Shown here: positions 10,499-19,967 of the stretch, piece by piece
Layout: every line of letters starts with the position of its first letter
How positions within the stretch are numbered: position 1 is the stretch's first letter
NCBI RefSeq assembly: GCF_002892835.1
Contig: NZ_PJMB01000001.1
Span: forward strand, 62,001-126,000
Length of the DNA stretch: 64,000 nucleotides
Direction of reading: 5' to 3'
Origin: Arthrobacter sp. AFG7.2
GTDB taxonomy: Bacteria; Actinomycetota; Actinomycetes; Actinomycetales; Micrococcaceae
Made by a program: the position numbers and the translations under genes
Notes under the pieces: generated by a model
What the model saw: only the letters and a program-made list of their open reading frames with translations
Database searches by the model: none
Told to the model about the DNA's origin: nothing

Positions 10499-10559
10499 CG
10501 TGGCCTTCCCTGGACTCGCCGAGGGGAGGCTGGCGGTACGGTGTCTCCCCCTGGCTGGG

Positions 10560-12149
10560 CTAGTCCTCCAGGTCCACTTCACGCACCATCTCGGCGCCGA
10601 TACCTGCCTTGATGGCATCCAGGACCTGCTGGGGTACGGAGCTGTCGATCGTGAGCAGCGCGAGTACCTGGCCGCCTTCGTTGGAGCGGGCCACCTGCAT
10701 GCCGGCGATGTTGATGTTGTTCATGCCGAGGATGTGGCCGATGGTTCCGATGACGCCGGGACGGTCGGTGTAGGCCACCACCACCAGGTGCTCGCTGATG
10801 GGAATTTCGACTTCGAATCCGTTGATGCCGACGAGCTTCTCGATTTGCTTGGGTCCGGTCAGGGTACCGGCCACGGAGATCTGGCTGCCGTCACTGAGGG
10901 CGCCCCGGAGGGTCAGGACGTTCCGGTAGGACTCGGTTTCCGGCGTGGTGATCAGGCGGACATTGATGCCCCGCTGCTCGGCGATGACCGGGGCGTTGAC
11001 GTAGGAAACCTGTTCGGTCACGACGTCGGCGAAGATGCCCTTGAGCGCAGCCAGTTCCAGGACCTTGACGTCGAGGGAGGAGATCTCGCCGGCGACTTCA
11101 ACATCGAACTGGGTCAGGGAAGCATGCGTCAGCGCCGTGAAGATCCGGCCCAGCTTCTCAATCAGCGGGATGCCCGGACGGACGTCGGGGGCGATGACGC
11201 CGCCGGCCACGTTGACAGCATCGGGAACGAGTTCGCCGGCGAGGGCGAGGCGGACAGACTTCGCCACCGACACCCCGGCCTTCTCCTGGGCCTCGTCCGT
11301 GGAGGCGCCGAGGTGCGGGGTGACCACCACGTTGTCCAGCTTGAAGAACGGCAGGTCCGTGCTGGGCTCCTTGGCGAAAACGTCGACGCCGGCACCGGCG
11401 ATCTCACCGTCCTGCAGGGCAGTGAAAAGGGCTTCCTCGTCCACGAGTCCGCCGCGCGCCACGTTCACGACGTAGGCGGTGCGCTTCATCTTCCTGAAGG
11501 CGTCCGCGCCGAGCATGCCCACCGTCTCGGGCGTCTTGGGCATGTGGATGGTAATGAAGTCGGCCTGGGCAAGGAGCTCGTCCAGAGTCACCAGCTGCAC
11601 TCCGAGCTGCGCTGCCCGTGCGGAGGTGATGTAGGGATCGTAAGCGAGGATTTTGGTGTCAAAGCCCTTCAGCCGGGCTGCCACCAGGGCTCCGATCCGC
11701 CCGAGGCCGATGATGCCGATCTTCTTTTCGAAGAGCTCGATGCCCGTGTACTTGGAGCGCTTCCACTCCCCGTCCTTCAGGGCTGCGCTTGCCTGCGGGA
11801 TGTGGCGTGCCAGGCTGAGGATGTGGCCCACTGTGAGTTCAGCTGCCGAAACGATATTGGAGGTGGGCGCGTTGACCACCATGACGCCGGCCTGCGTGGC
11901 CGCCTTGATGTCCACGTTGTCCAGGCCGACTCCCGCGCGGGCGATGACCTTGAGGTTCTTCGCAGCGGCGATCGCCTCGGCGTCCACCTGTGTTGCCGAG
12001 CGGACCAGGATTGCGTCAACGTCGCTGATGGCGGAAAGCAGCTGGGAACGGTCGGCGCCGTCGGTCTGGCGGATTTCAAAGTCCGGGCCCAGGGCCTCGA
12101 CGGTGGCGGGGGAAAGTTCTTCGGCGAGCAGTACTACGGGTTTTGACAC
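10560..12149 (-). CDS. serA: D-3-phosphoglycerate dehydrogenase
   Basis: 529-residue enzyme of serine synthesis, oxidising 3-phosphoglycerate with NAD. It has the 2-hydroxyacid dehydrogenase layout: catalytic lobe, Rossmann motif GLGRIGALVAARLKGF, the NVARGGLVDE and VVTPHLGAST segments with the catalytic His, then an intervening domain and a C-terminal ACT domain (about residues 455-529), the long form typical of Actinobacteria and usually serine-inhibited. The start is GTG at 12149 with AGAGGAT upstream; a -10-like TAGACT lies at 12188-12193, just past the ilvC terminator, so serA is probably its own unit. Confidence 0.96.
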   Translation of the reverse strand: MSKPVVLLAEELSPATVEALGPDFEIRQTDGADRSQLLSAISDVDAILVRSATQVDAEAIAAAKNLKVIARAGVGLDNVDIKAATQAGVMVVNAPTSNIVSAAELTVGHILSLARHIPQASAALKDGEWKRSKYTGIELFEKKIGIIGLGRIGALVAARLKGFDTKILAYDPYITSARAAQLGVQLVTLDELLAQADFITIHMPKTPETVGMLGADAFRKMKRTAYVVNVARGGLVDEEALFTALQDGEIAGAGVDVFAKEPSTDLPFFKLDNVVVTPHLGASTDEAQEKAGVSVAKSVRLALAGELVPDAVNVAGGVIAPDVRPGIPLIEKLGRIFTALTHASLTQFDVEVAGEISSLDVKVLELAALKGIFADVVTEQVSYVNAPVIAEQRGINVRLITTPETESYRNVLTLRGALSDGSQISVAGTLTGPKQIEKLVGINGFEVEIPISEHLVVVAYTDRPGVIGTIGHILGMNNINIAGMQVARSNEGGQVLALLTIDSSVPQQVLDAIKAGIGAEMVREVDLED

Positions 12150-12187
12150 GGCTGATCCTCTGCGTTGCAGTCCGGGGAATGAAAACA

Positions 12188-12193
12188 AGTCTA
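12188..12193 (-). promoter_or_regulatory. candidate -10 box of serA
   Basis: TAGACT on the minus strand, predicting a start near 12181 and a leader of about 30 nt that includes the AGAGGAT ribosome binding site. Confidence 0.45.
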
Positions 12194-12204
12194 GGCCGAC
12201 GGAA

Positions 12205-12240
12205 AGGCCGGGCTCACATTGTTAAGTGTGAACCCGGCCT
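12205..12240 (-). terminator. intrinsic terminator of the ilvBNC unit
   Basis: 14-bp stem (12205-12218 with 12227-12240, one G-U type mismatch, 8-nt loop), 37 bp downstream of ilvC and upstream of the serA promoter. Confidence 0.75.
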
Positions 12241-12276
12241 CACAGTCCGGCTTTATAACGGCGCCCTGAGGGTGCC

Positions 12277-13906
<1,630 letters not shown>

Positions 13907-13908
13907 GG

Positions 13909-15816
13909 TCAGTCCTCTTCTTCCCATTCCGGGGTCATGTTGCGGGCAACCTGGATCTGGTCGTTGCTCACGCCGGCGGGCACCATCGGCCACACCATGG
14001 AGTTGGGGCTCACCACGAAGTCGATGACCACGGGGCGGTCGTTGATCTCCAGGGCTTTCTGGATGGTGGCGTCGATGTCCTCGTCACGTTCGCAGCGGAA
14101 CGAAGCACAGCCGTAGGCCTCCCCCAGCTTGACGAAGTCCGGGATGCGGACAGTGTCATGGCCGGTGTTGAGGTCAGTGTTTGAGTACCGGCCCTCGTAG
14201 AAGAGGGTCTGCCACTGCCGGACCATGCCCAGCGAGGAGTTGTTGATAACGGCAACTTTGATGGGGATGTTGTTGATGGCGCAGGTGGCGAGTTCCTGGT
14301 TGGTCATCTGGAAGCAGCCGTCGCCGTCGATTGCCCACACCACGCGGTCCGGCTCACCGACCTTGGCGCCCATGGCGGCCGGAACCGCGTAGCCCATGGT
14401 GCCGGCGCCGCCCGAGTTCAGCCAGGCATGCGGGCGCTCGTACTTGATGAACTGTGCAGCCCACATCTGGTGCTGGCCCACTCCGGCAACATAAACGCCT
14501 TCGGGTCCGGTCAGCGCACCAATACGCTCGATGACGCGCTGCGGTGCGCTGAGTCCGTCATCCGGCTCCGTCCAGCCCAGCGGGTAGGTCTCCTTGAGAT
14601 TGTTCAGGAAAGCCCACCAGGTGGTGAGATCCGGCGTTCCGGCAGCCTCGAACTGTGTTCGGACCGCTTCGGTGAGCTCGGGAATGATCTCCTTGACGGA
14701 TCCCACGATCGGCACATCGGCGGTCCGGTTCTTGGAAATTTCGGCGGGGTCGATGTCAGCATGGATGACCTTTGCCATGGGAGCAAAAGTCTTGAGGACA
14801 CCGGTCACGCGGTCATCAAAACGCGCGCCGAGGGTAATCAGGAGATCGGACTGCTGCAGGGCCGTCACGGCCGAAACGGTGCCGTGCATGCCGGGCATGC
14901 CCATGTGCTGCGGGTGGGAGTCCGGGAACGCGCCCTTCGCCATCAGCGTGGTGACAACGGGAGCACCGGTGGCCTCTGCGAGGGCAAGGAGTTCCTTGGA
15001 GGCATGCGCCTTCACCACGCCGCCGCCCACATACAGCACAGGCTTGCTGGCAGCGGCGATCAGCTTGGCAGCCTCGCGCACCTGCTTGTTGTGGCCGCGC
15101 GTGACCGGGCGGTAGCCGGGCAGGTCCACCTTGGGCGGCCAGGAGAAGGTCATCTGGCCAACCTGGGCATCCTTGGCGACGTCCACCAGGACGGGGCCGG
15201 GGCGCCCGGTGGAAGCCAGGTGGAAAGCTTCCGCCATGACGTGCGGGATGTCGTTGGGGTCGGTCACCAGGAAGGAGTGCTTGGTGATGGGCATGGTGAT
15301 GCCCACGATGTCGGCTTCCTGGAAGGCATCGGTGCCAATGACTCCACTGGACACCTGGCCGGTGATGGCCACCAGCGGCACGGAGTCCATATGCGCATCC
15401 ATGATGGCAGTAACGAGGTTGGTGGCACCGGGGCCTGAGGTGGCAATGCACACGCCCACCCGCCCCGTGACCATGGCGTAGCCTTGCGCGGCGTGGCCGG
15501 CTCCCTGTTCGTGACGGACCAGCACGTGGTTCATGCTGGAGGCCATCAAGGGGTCATAGGTGGGCAGGATTGCGCCACCGGGCAAACCGAAAATATCGTC
15601 GACGCCGAGTTCTTCGAGCGAGCGGACAATAGCTTGCGAGCCGGTCATCACCGTTGGGGGTACAACGGTGTTCGGCCCAAGGACAGGAGAGGCGGCAGCA
15701 AGATCAGCGACGACGACGGCCTGGTCAGCCGTCCGGTCGGCGCGTTCCGGAGCCTTGGTGGCTCCAGCGGACTTAGTAGCCATCAGCGAGGGGCTGATCG
15801 GCGATCCTTTGCTCAT
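13909..15816 (-). CDS. ilvB: acetolactate synthase large (catalytic) subunit
   Basis: 635-residue ThDP enzyme making acetolactate or acetohydroxybutyrate, the first shared step to Val, Leu and Ile. The N-terminal Pyr domain carries the catalytic Glu in the [15 protein letters not shown] region, the central domain binds FAD, and the PP domain carries the ThDP motif [19 protein letters not shown] ending in NN. About 35 extra residues rich in Ala precede the domain. The ATG at 15816 has GGAAGAG upstream. It heads ilvB-ilvN-ilvC and is preceded by a leader peptide and attenuator terminator, indicating control by charged branched-chain tRNA. Confidence 0.97.
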   Translation of the reverse strand: MSKGSPISPSLMATKSAGATKAPERADRTADQAVVVADLAAASPVLGPNTVVPPTVMTGSQAIVRSLEELGVDDIFGLPGGAILPTYDPLMASSMNHVLVRHEQGAGHAAQGYAMVTGRVGVCIATSGPGATNLVTAIMDAHMDSVPLVAITGQVSSGVIGTDAFQEADIVGITMPITKHSFLVTDPNDIPHVMAEAFHLASTGRPGPVLVDVAKDAQVGQMTFSWPPKVDLPGYRPVTRGHNKQVREAAKLIAAASKPVLYVGGGVVKAHASKELLALAEATGAPVVTTLMAKGAFPDSHPQHMGMPGMHGTVSAVTALQQSDLLITLGARFDDRVTGVLKTFAPMAKVIHADIDPAEISKNRTADVPIVGSVKEIIPELTEAVRTQFEAAGTPDLTTWWAFLNNLKETYPLGWTEPDDGLSAPQRVIERIGALTGPEGVYVAGVGQHQMWAAQFIKYERPHAWLNSGGAGTMGYAVPAAMGAKVGEPDRVVWAIDGDGCFQMTNQELATCAINNIPIKVAVINNSSLGMVRQWQTLFYEGRYSNTDLNTGHDTVRIPDFVKLGEAYGCASFRCERDEDIDATIQKALEINDRPVVIDFVVSPNSMVWPMVPAGVSNDQIQVARNMTPEWEEED

Positions 15817-15864
15817 CGGACTCTTCCTTGTGGATCATCTGTGGTGCGTGGAAAGTGCAGGGAA

Positions 15865-15903
15865 TAAAAAAACCCCTCAGCCTGGCGGCTCTTTGAGGGG
15901 TTT
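15865..15903 (-). terminator. attenuator terminator in the ilvB leader
   Basis: On the minus strand, 10-bp stem AAACCCCTCA/TGAGGGGTTT (15903-15894 with 15879-15870, 14-nt loop) followed by a T-rich run to 15865. It lies between the leader peptide and ilvB, 49 bp before the ilvB start, so transcription must read through it to reach the operon. This is the usual architecture of ribosome-mediated attenuation. Confidence 0.9.
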
Positions 15904-15990
15904 GCGCGTGACGGTTCGTTACCGGGGCTAAGGTGCCACGCGCCGGGTAAGGACGACGACTGCATCTGCAGCAGCGCAGCTGGTAACGAA
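15904..15990 (-). promoter_or_regulatory. alternative RNA pairings of the ilvB attenuator
   Basis: Two interleaved stems can form in the leader RNA. Stem A pairs 15990-15982 with 15923-15915 (9 perfect bp, TTCGTTACC/GGTAACGAA) and encloses most of the leader ORF. Stem B pairs 15943-15937 with 15910-15904 (GCGCGTG/CACGCGC) and its 3' arm abuts the terminator. Their order (A5', B5', A3', B3') makes them hard to form together. Which one favours read-through cannot be decided by eye. Confidence 0.6.
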
Positions 15991-15996
15991 GGTCAT
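15928..15996 (-). CDS. ilvL: ilvB leader peptide, 22 residues with Val-Val-Val-Leu
   Basis: ORF of 22 codons ending in TAG, translation MTFVTSCAAADAVVVLTRRV then AP. The three consecutive Val codons plus Leu at positions 13-16, followed by T-R-R and a terminal Pro, resemble the short leader peptides known before ilvBNC in Corynebacterium and mycobacteria. It is placed between the promoter and an intrinsic terminator. Stalling at the Val/Leu codons when charged tRNA is scarce would alter leader RNA folding. The ATG at 15996 lies exactly where transcription from the TTGACA/AAAACT promoter should start, so it may be leaderless; AGAGGG 12 nt upstream is a poorly spaced alternative site. Too short for ordinary gene finders. 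The symbol ilvL is by analogy. Confidence 0.85.
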   Translation of the reverse strand: MTFVTSCAAADAVVVLTRRVAP

Positions 15997-16002
15997 GCGT
16001 TC

Positions 16003-16031
16003 AGTTTTCCCTCTGGTGGGATACGTGTCAA
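16003..16031 (-). promoter_or_regulatory. ilvB operon promoter
   Basis: Perfect TTGACA (16031-16026), 17-bp spacer, weak AAAACT (16008-16003), then 6 nt to the leader-peptide ATG at 15996. The -35 is strong, the -10 poor. Confidence 0.55.
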
Positions 16032-16046
16032 CGAGCCGCTCACCGA

Positions 16047-16060
16047 TCTCACCATATGGA
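16047..16060. promoter_or_regulatory. 14-bp motif shared with ilvD upstream region, copy 1
   Basis: TCTCACCATATGGA, about 16 bp upstream of the ilvB -35 box. It differs at two positions from TCTCACTATATGAA found upstream of ilvD (18016-18029, read on the minus strand). A regulator of the IclR type (LtbR/NdgR class) is a plausible binder, by inference only. Confidence 0.45.
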
Positions 16061-16103
16061 CATCATTGTCCACCTTTTGATCCTTTCTATGGAAGGGATC
16101 AAA
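16057..16103. repeat. two inverted repeats upstream of the ilvB promoter
   Basis: TGGACA-TCAT-TGTCCA (16057-16072) and TTTGATCCTTTC/GAAGGGATCAAA (16076-16087 with 16092-16103, one G-U). They fill the gap between the ilvB promoter and the ilvD terminator and may be operator sites. Confidence 0.4.
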
Positions 16104-16140
16104 TCTTTAGCGCATCACCTGGCCCGGAAGGGCTTAATAA

Positions 16141-16206
16141 GGGTGATGCCGCGGGGCCCCTTGCGTGGGGCGCTCAGCGCCCCACGCAAGGGAAAGGCAT
16201 CACCCG
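16141..16206 (-). terminator. strong intrinsic terminator of ilvD
   Basis: Perfect 16-bp stem (16158-16173 with 16177-16192), nested in a second 10-bp pairing (16141-16150 with 16197-16206) that overlaps the ilvD stop codon, followed on the minus strand by TTATTAAG. It insulates ilvD from the ilvB promoter. Confidence 0.85.
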
Positions 16207-17918
16207 CAGTAGGCGCCTGTGGACGCGCTGTGCACCAGCTTGGCGTACTTGGCCAGCACACCCTTGGTGTACCTGGCCGGCAGCGGCTCCCAGCCCACCT
16301 TGCGGGCTTCGAGCTCGGCCTCGTCCACCAGGAGGTCGAAGCTGCGGGCTGCGATGTCCACGCGGATCCGGTCACCGTCCTTGACGAAGGCGATGGGACC
16401 GCCGTCGACCGCTTCCGGGGCCACGTGGCCGATGCACAGGCCGGTGGTGCCGCCGGAGAAGCGCCCGTCGGTGAGGAGCAGGACGTCCTTGCCCAGCCCG
16501 GCACCTTTGATGGCACCGGTGATGGCGAGCATTTCGCGCATGCCCGGGCCGCCCTTGGGTCCTTCGTAGCGGATGACCACGACGTCGCCGGCGTGGATCT
16601 GGCCGTTGTCCAGCGCGTCGAGGGCACCCTGTTCGCGCTCGAAGACGCGGGCGGTGCCTTCGAAAACGTCGGCGTCGAAGCCTGCGCTCTTGACAACGGC
16701 GCCCTCGGGAGCCATCGAGCCGTGGAGGATGGTGATGCCGCCGGTCTTGTGGATGGGGTTATCCAGTGCGCGCAGGATCTTGCCGTCAAGATCCGGCGGG
16801 TTGATGGCCTCGAGGTTTTCGGCAACGGTCTTGCCGGTAACGGTGAGGCAGTCGCCGTGCAGCAGGCCGGCGTCGAGCAGTGCGCGCATGATGACGGGCA
16901 CGCCGCCGATTTTGTCGACGTCCGTCATCACATAGCGGCCGAAAGGCTTCAGGTCACCGAGGTGCGGAATACGGTCGCCGATGCGGTTGAAGTCGTCGAG
17001 GGTCAGCTCGACCTCTGCCTCGCGGGCGATGGCCAGCAGGTGCAGCACGGCATTGGTGGAGCCGCCGAATGCCATGGTGACGGCGATGGCATTCTCGAAA
17101 GCCTTCTTGGTCATGATGTCGCGGGCGGTGATGCCCAGGCGCAGCAGGTTCACCACGGCTTCCCCGGACTTGCGGGCGAATTCATCACGACGGCGGTCTG
17201 CCGAGGGCGGCGCGGCGGAGCCGGGCAGGGACATGCCGAGCGCCTCCCCGATGCAGGCCATGGTGTTGGCCGTATACATTCCGCCGCAGGCTCCTTCGCC
17301 CGGGCAGATTGCCTTTTCAATGCGCGTCAGGTCTTCCATGCTCATCTTGCCGGCGGCGCAGGCGCCCACGGCCTCGAAGGCATCAATAAGGGTGACTTCC
17401 TTTTCGGAGCCGTCCTCGAGCTTGACCCAGCCGGGCATGATGGAGCCGGCGTAGAGGAACACGCTGGAGAGGTCCAGGCGGGCTGCCGCCATCAGCATGC
17501 CCGGCAAGGACTTGTCGCAGCCCGCCAGCAGCACAGACCCGTCGATGCGCTCCGCCTGCATGACGGTTTCCACCGAGTCGGCAATGACTTCGCGGGACAC
17601 CAGGGAGAAGTGCATGCCCTCGTGACCCATGGAGATGCCGTCGGAGACGGAGATGGTGCCGAACTGCATGGGGAAGCCGCCACCCGCGTGAACGCCTTCC
17701 TTGGCGCCTTGGGCGAGCCGGTTCAGGGAAAGGTTGCAGGGAGTAATTTCGTTCCACGAACTTGCGACACCGACCTGGGGCTTGGCGAAGTCGTCATCCC
17801 CCATGCCGACCGCCCTGAACATGCCACGTGCCGGTGCAGCGTGGATTCCGTCGGTTACGACCCGGCTCCGGGGTTTGATGTCAGGCTTGTTGGCGGTTGC
17901 GATCTGGGTGTCACTCAT
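16200..17918 (-). CDS. ilvD: dihydroxy-acid dehydratase
   Basis: 572-residue Fe-S dehydratase making the 2-oxo acids of Val and Ile from dihydroxy acids. Iron-sulfur cysteines lie in the [10 protein letters not shown] and [15 protein letters not shown] regions, and the [13 protein letters not shown] segment ([13 protein letters not shown]) and [12 protein letters not shown] are family motifs. The start ATG at 17918 has no Shine-Dalgarno sequence; TAGACT sits 7 nt upstream, a convincing leaderless arrangement. It has its own terminator, so it is a separate unit from ilvBNC although both carry a shared 14-bp upstream motif. Confidence 0.97.
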   Translation of the reverse strand: MSDTQIATANKPDIKPRSRVVTDGIHAAPARGMFRAVGMGDDDFAKPQVGVASSWNEITPCNLSLNRLAQGAKEGVHAGGGFPMQFGTISVSDGISMGHEGMHFSLVSREVIADSVETVMQAERIDGSVLLAGCDKSLPGMLMAAARLDLSSVFLYAGSIMPGWVKLEDGSEKEVTLIDAFEAVGACAAGKMSMEDLTRIEKAICPGEGACGGMYTANTMACIGEALGMSLPGSAAPPSADRRRDEFARKSGEAVVNLLRLGITARDIMTKKAFENAIAVTMAFGGSTNAVLHLLAIAREAEVELTLDDFNRIGDRIPHLGDLKPFGRYVMTDVDKIGGVPVIMRALLDAGLLHGDCLTVTGKTVAENLEAINPPDLDGKILRALDNPIHKTGGITILHGSMAPEGAVVKSAGFDADVFEGTARVFEREQGALDALDNGQIHAGDVVVIRYEGPKGGPGMREMLAITGAIKGAGLGKDVLLLTDGRFSGGTTGLCIGHVAPEAVDGGPIAFVKDGDRIRVDIAARSFDLLVDEAELEARKVGWEPLPARYTKGVLAKYAKLVHSASTGAYCG

Positions 17919-17925
17919 AGGGGAA

Positions 17926-17931
17926 AGTCTA
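17926..17931 (-). promoter_or_regulatory. -10 box of leaderless ilvD transcript
   Basis: TAGACT on the minus strand, then 7 nt (TTCCCCT) to the ATG at 17918. No ribosome binding site. Confidence 0.6.
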
Positions 17932-17984
17932 TGGCTCCGGCGACGGCGGGAAGGACAGATCGGGGACCCTTGGGACGAAAATGC

Positions 17985-17996
17985 GGAAAATTTTCC
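17985..17996. repeat. 12-bp palindrome in ilvD upstream region
   Basis: GGAAAATTTTCC, perfect palindrome, 67 bp before the ilvD start. Possible operator. The 267-bp divergent gap 17919-18185 holds this, the ilvD promoter and motif copy 2, and no other recognisable feature. Confidence 0.35.
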
Positions 17997-18015
17997 TCAA
18001 TATGTGGACGTTCAT

Positions 18016-18029
18016 TTCATATAGTGAGA
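18016..18029. promoter_or_regulatory. 14-bp motif shared with ilvB upstream region, copy 2
   Basis: Reads TCTCACTATATGAA on the minus strand, about 98 bp before ilvD. Two mismatches to copy 1 at 16047-16060. The full GTCTCA...TGAAAT context is an imperfect inverted repeat. Confidence 0.45.
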
Positions 18030-18185
18030 CAAAGCCTGGCCCCGCCCGGCCTTGGTGTGGTGCCGCTCACGCCGGGCACTCCCCCATACGGCTGCACGAC
18101 GCCCCGGCGCCAATCTGGACAGTTAAGGCCGCCGGACGTAGCGTCAGGGAAAAGACACCTTGCCATCCGGACTGAAGGGCTTGCC

Positions 18186-19328
18186 ATGGATTTTGTTTTC
18201 TGGATCATTCTGATTGTTGTCGCCGTTGGTGTTGTGTGGTGGCTGCTGAAACGCAACAGTTCCGCCAAGGGATCCGGGGCTGCCGGCAGCGCGGAGGGCC
18301 GGAGACCGGACGGAGCCCTTTCGGGCGGCAGCGCTGCCGCGTCGGCAGAAGCTGCCGGAACCACGGGCATTGCCACCGCTGCAGGATTCGGCCGTCCTGC
18401 TGAACCTGCCGCGCCCACCACAGCAGACGAACATTCTGAGGCGAAAAGGGCAGCCCCGGAAGTATCACCGGCTCAGCCGGCCGACACCAGGGGCCCCGAA
18501 GGTCCGGGCGCCATCCAGTCGCCTGCATCAACAACCGGGGCACCAGGGGCGGAGCCGGCCCGGGAGGCGCCGGACATGGACGAACGCCGCCTTCGGGACG
18601 ACGATGAGTGGGAAACCAAATGGTCGGAAGCCTCAGGCTCCTCCGCCGTTACCCCGGCAGGAAGCAGTGCCGGCGCATCCGGGACGGACACTCCCGCCCG
18701 CACGGCCGATGCAACCCCTGACAGTGCAGACCCAGGCCGTTCCGAGGAAGGCCGCCGCACACCGGAGCAGGGGGACCTCCATGCGGAGCCGGCAGCGCCG
18801 GCTGCGGCATCCCGCCCGGTCCACCACGCCGAATATACGGCTCCGCAGGCCCCGACCCTGCCCGGTGCCGAGTCGGCGGCAGTGGAGGAAGCTTACGACG
18901 CCGGCGGCGCGGCTCCCGGCCCCGCAGGCACCAACGCTGACAACCAGCCAGTCGCCGGCACCACGCAGTCGTCGCCGGGCACCGGCGTTGCGCCCGGGGA
19001 TGCTGCCGCAGCCGAAACTGCTGACCGCACCCAATCCTCCGCCGTCGTCGAATCCGGCGCGGACCATTCCCGGCAGCCCCAAGCTGCTGCAGTGCACGAA
19101 CCGGCAGGCCATCTGGCCGCCGACGAGCCGTACGGCGCAGGCTCAGCAGCCGCCTCAGCAGACGGCAGCGGTCCGGCCGGCTACACCGTGAAAGGTGATG
19201 CCGGTGCAATGGTCTACTACGAGGAGGGGCACCCCGGCTATGAAGAGGCCAGGGCCGAAGTCTGGTTTGAATCGGCGGCCCATGCTGAGGCGGCGGGTTT
19301 CCGCGCTCCGCGGCGGAGACGGCTCTAA
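18186..19328 (+). CDS. membrane-anchored low-complexity protein with C-terminal AEVWF..AGF motif
   Basis: 380 residues. A single N-terminal membrane helix (FVFWIILIVVAVGVVWWLL, residues 3-21) is followed by about 300 residues of Ala/Gly/Pro/Ser/Glu-rich, probably disordered sequence. The last 50 residues form a compact motif: YTVKGDAGAMVYYEEGHPGY, then an EARAEVWFES stretch and AEAAGF. This ending resembles the small actinobacterial domain with the pattern KGNxxSMxYHxPxS...AEVWFxxxxxAxxAGF (I believe named sunset domain), often at the end of ribosomal-protein extensions or membrane proteins. The ATG at 18186 gives the helix at the very start. It is divergent from ilvD. Function unknown; the topology would place the tail in the cytoplasm or periplasm depending on helix orientation. 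Confidence 0.8.
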   Translation: MDFVFWIILIVVAVGVVWWLLKRNSSAKGSGAAGSAEGRRPDGALSGGSAAASAEAAGTTGIATAAGFGRPAEPAAPTTADEHSEAKRAAPEVSPAQPADTRGPEGPGAIQSPASTTGAPGAEPAREAPDMDERRLRDDDEWETKWSEASGSSAVTPAGSSAGASGTDTPARTADATPDSADPGRSEEGRRTPEQGDLHAEPAAPAAASRPVHHAEYTAPQAPTLPGAESAAVEEAYDAGGAAPGPAGTNADNQPVAGTTQSSPGTGVAPGDAAAAETADRTQSSAVVESGADHSRQPQAAAVHEPAGHLAADEPYGAGSAAASADGSGPAGYTVKGDAGAMVYYEEGHPGYEEARAEVWFESAAHAEAAGFRAPRRRRL

Positions 19329-19347
19329 CGGCCCAAAGCGCTGCTGA

Positions 19348-19584
19348 GGTCCGGATGGGGCAGGCCTGGAGATCGCCGGTTCCACTGCCTGTCCGGGGTC
19401 CCTCCGGGCACAGCGGCTGTGGACGGTGCCGCTCGAAGGCAGAGAGGCCGGCACCGCTGTGGTCCATTTCACACGGGAGTACGGCCGGATCCGTGACGTC
19501 GCGCGCACCCCGGAGGGCGGGTTCTGGCTCCTGACCAACAACAAAAACCCTGATTTTGTGCTGGTTTTGCCCCCGCCACAGTGA
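19348..19584 (+). pseudogene. 3' remnant of a PQQ-type glucose/sorbosone dehydrogenase
   Basis: An open frame without a start, closed by TGA at 19582, reads PDGAGLEIAG, then QRLWTVPLEGREAG, EYGRIRDVARTPEGGFWLLT and NNKNPDFVLVL. This is the last beta-propeller blade region of soluble PQQ-dependent aldose sugar dehydrogenases, where the RLWxVPL, YGRIRDVA and PDGxLWLLTNN segments are usual. Only about 78 codons remain; there is a stop at 19345, just downstream of the preceding gene. It is therefore a decayed 3' end left after deletion of the rest. No short ORF finder reports it because it has no start. Family assignment is from recognised motifs and not a search. Confidence 0.7.
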
Positions 19585-19609
19585 GCGTCCCCCTCCCGCA
19601 GGCTTCGAT

Positions 19610-19638
19610 TTCACATGGACAGAAAGTTCGTGTAGAGT
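19610..19638 (+). promoter_or_regulatory. tRNA-Lys promoter
   Basis: TTCACA (19610-19615), exact 17-bp spacer, TAGAGT (19633-19638), predicting a start near 19645 and a 55-nt 5' leader before the tRNA. Confidence 0.6.
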
Positions 19639-19698
19639 TTCATGTCGTTGCGGAGGTCAACGGGGAAAGAAAAGCCCGCTGACCACAGCAAACAAGAT

Positions 19699-19774
19699 GC
19701 ACCTCTAGCTCAATTGGCAGAGCAATTGACTCTTAATCAATGGGTTCCGGGTTCAAGTCCCGGGGGGTGCACCA
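19699..19774 (+). tRNA. tRNA-Lys (anticodon CTT)
   Basis: 76-nt cloverleaf with encoded CCA. Acceptor stem GCACCTC pairs with GGGGTGC (one G-U); anticodon arm ATTGA-CTCTTAA-TCAAT places CTT at 19732-19734; T arm CCGGG-TTCAAGT-CCCGG. Decodes AAG. It is followed by a strong terminator. Confidence 0.97.
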
Positions 19775-19782
19775 TAGGGAAA

Positions 19783-19825
19783 ACAGCCTCCGGCTCGCGG
19801 GAACGCGAACCGGAGGCTGTTTTGT
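19783..19825 (+). terminator. intrinsic terminator of tRNA-Lys
   Basis: 17-bp stem (19783-19799 with 19804-19820, one G-U) and TTTTGTTT after it. Confidence 0.85.
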
Positions 19826-19894
19826 TTGTGTGTTCATTGATTGCCGTCGCGCCGCCCGCGCAGGCGCTGTCCATACGTACTGAGTGGCGGGCAA

Positions 19895-19937
19895 GAAAAA
19901 AGGCGTGACCGCAGCCTGCGAAGGCTGTGATCACGCC
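19895..19937 (-). terminator. intrinsic terminator of the MarR gene
   Basis: Stem 19937-19922 with 19917-19902 (two mismatches, 4-nt loop) followed on the minus strand by a T tract at 19901-19896. It is 30 bp downstream of the MarR stop. Confidence 0.8.
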
Positions 19938-19967
19938 GGGGCTGCAGCAAGGCAGCGCAGCAGGCGG

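Noticed and set aside
15865..15996. T-box or riboswitch control of ilvB
   Set aside because: No T-box conserved bulge or aptamer-like core was seen; a Val-rich leader ORF followed by a terminator fits attenuation better.
15997..16140. Small ORFs upstream of the ilvB leader
   Set aside because: They have no ribosome site or conserved features; the region is better explained by the promoter, two inverted repeats and the ilvD terminator.
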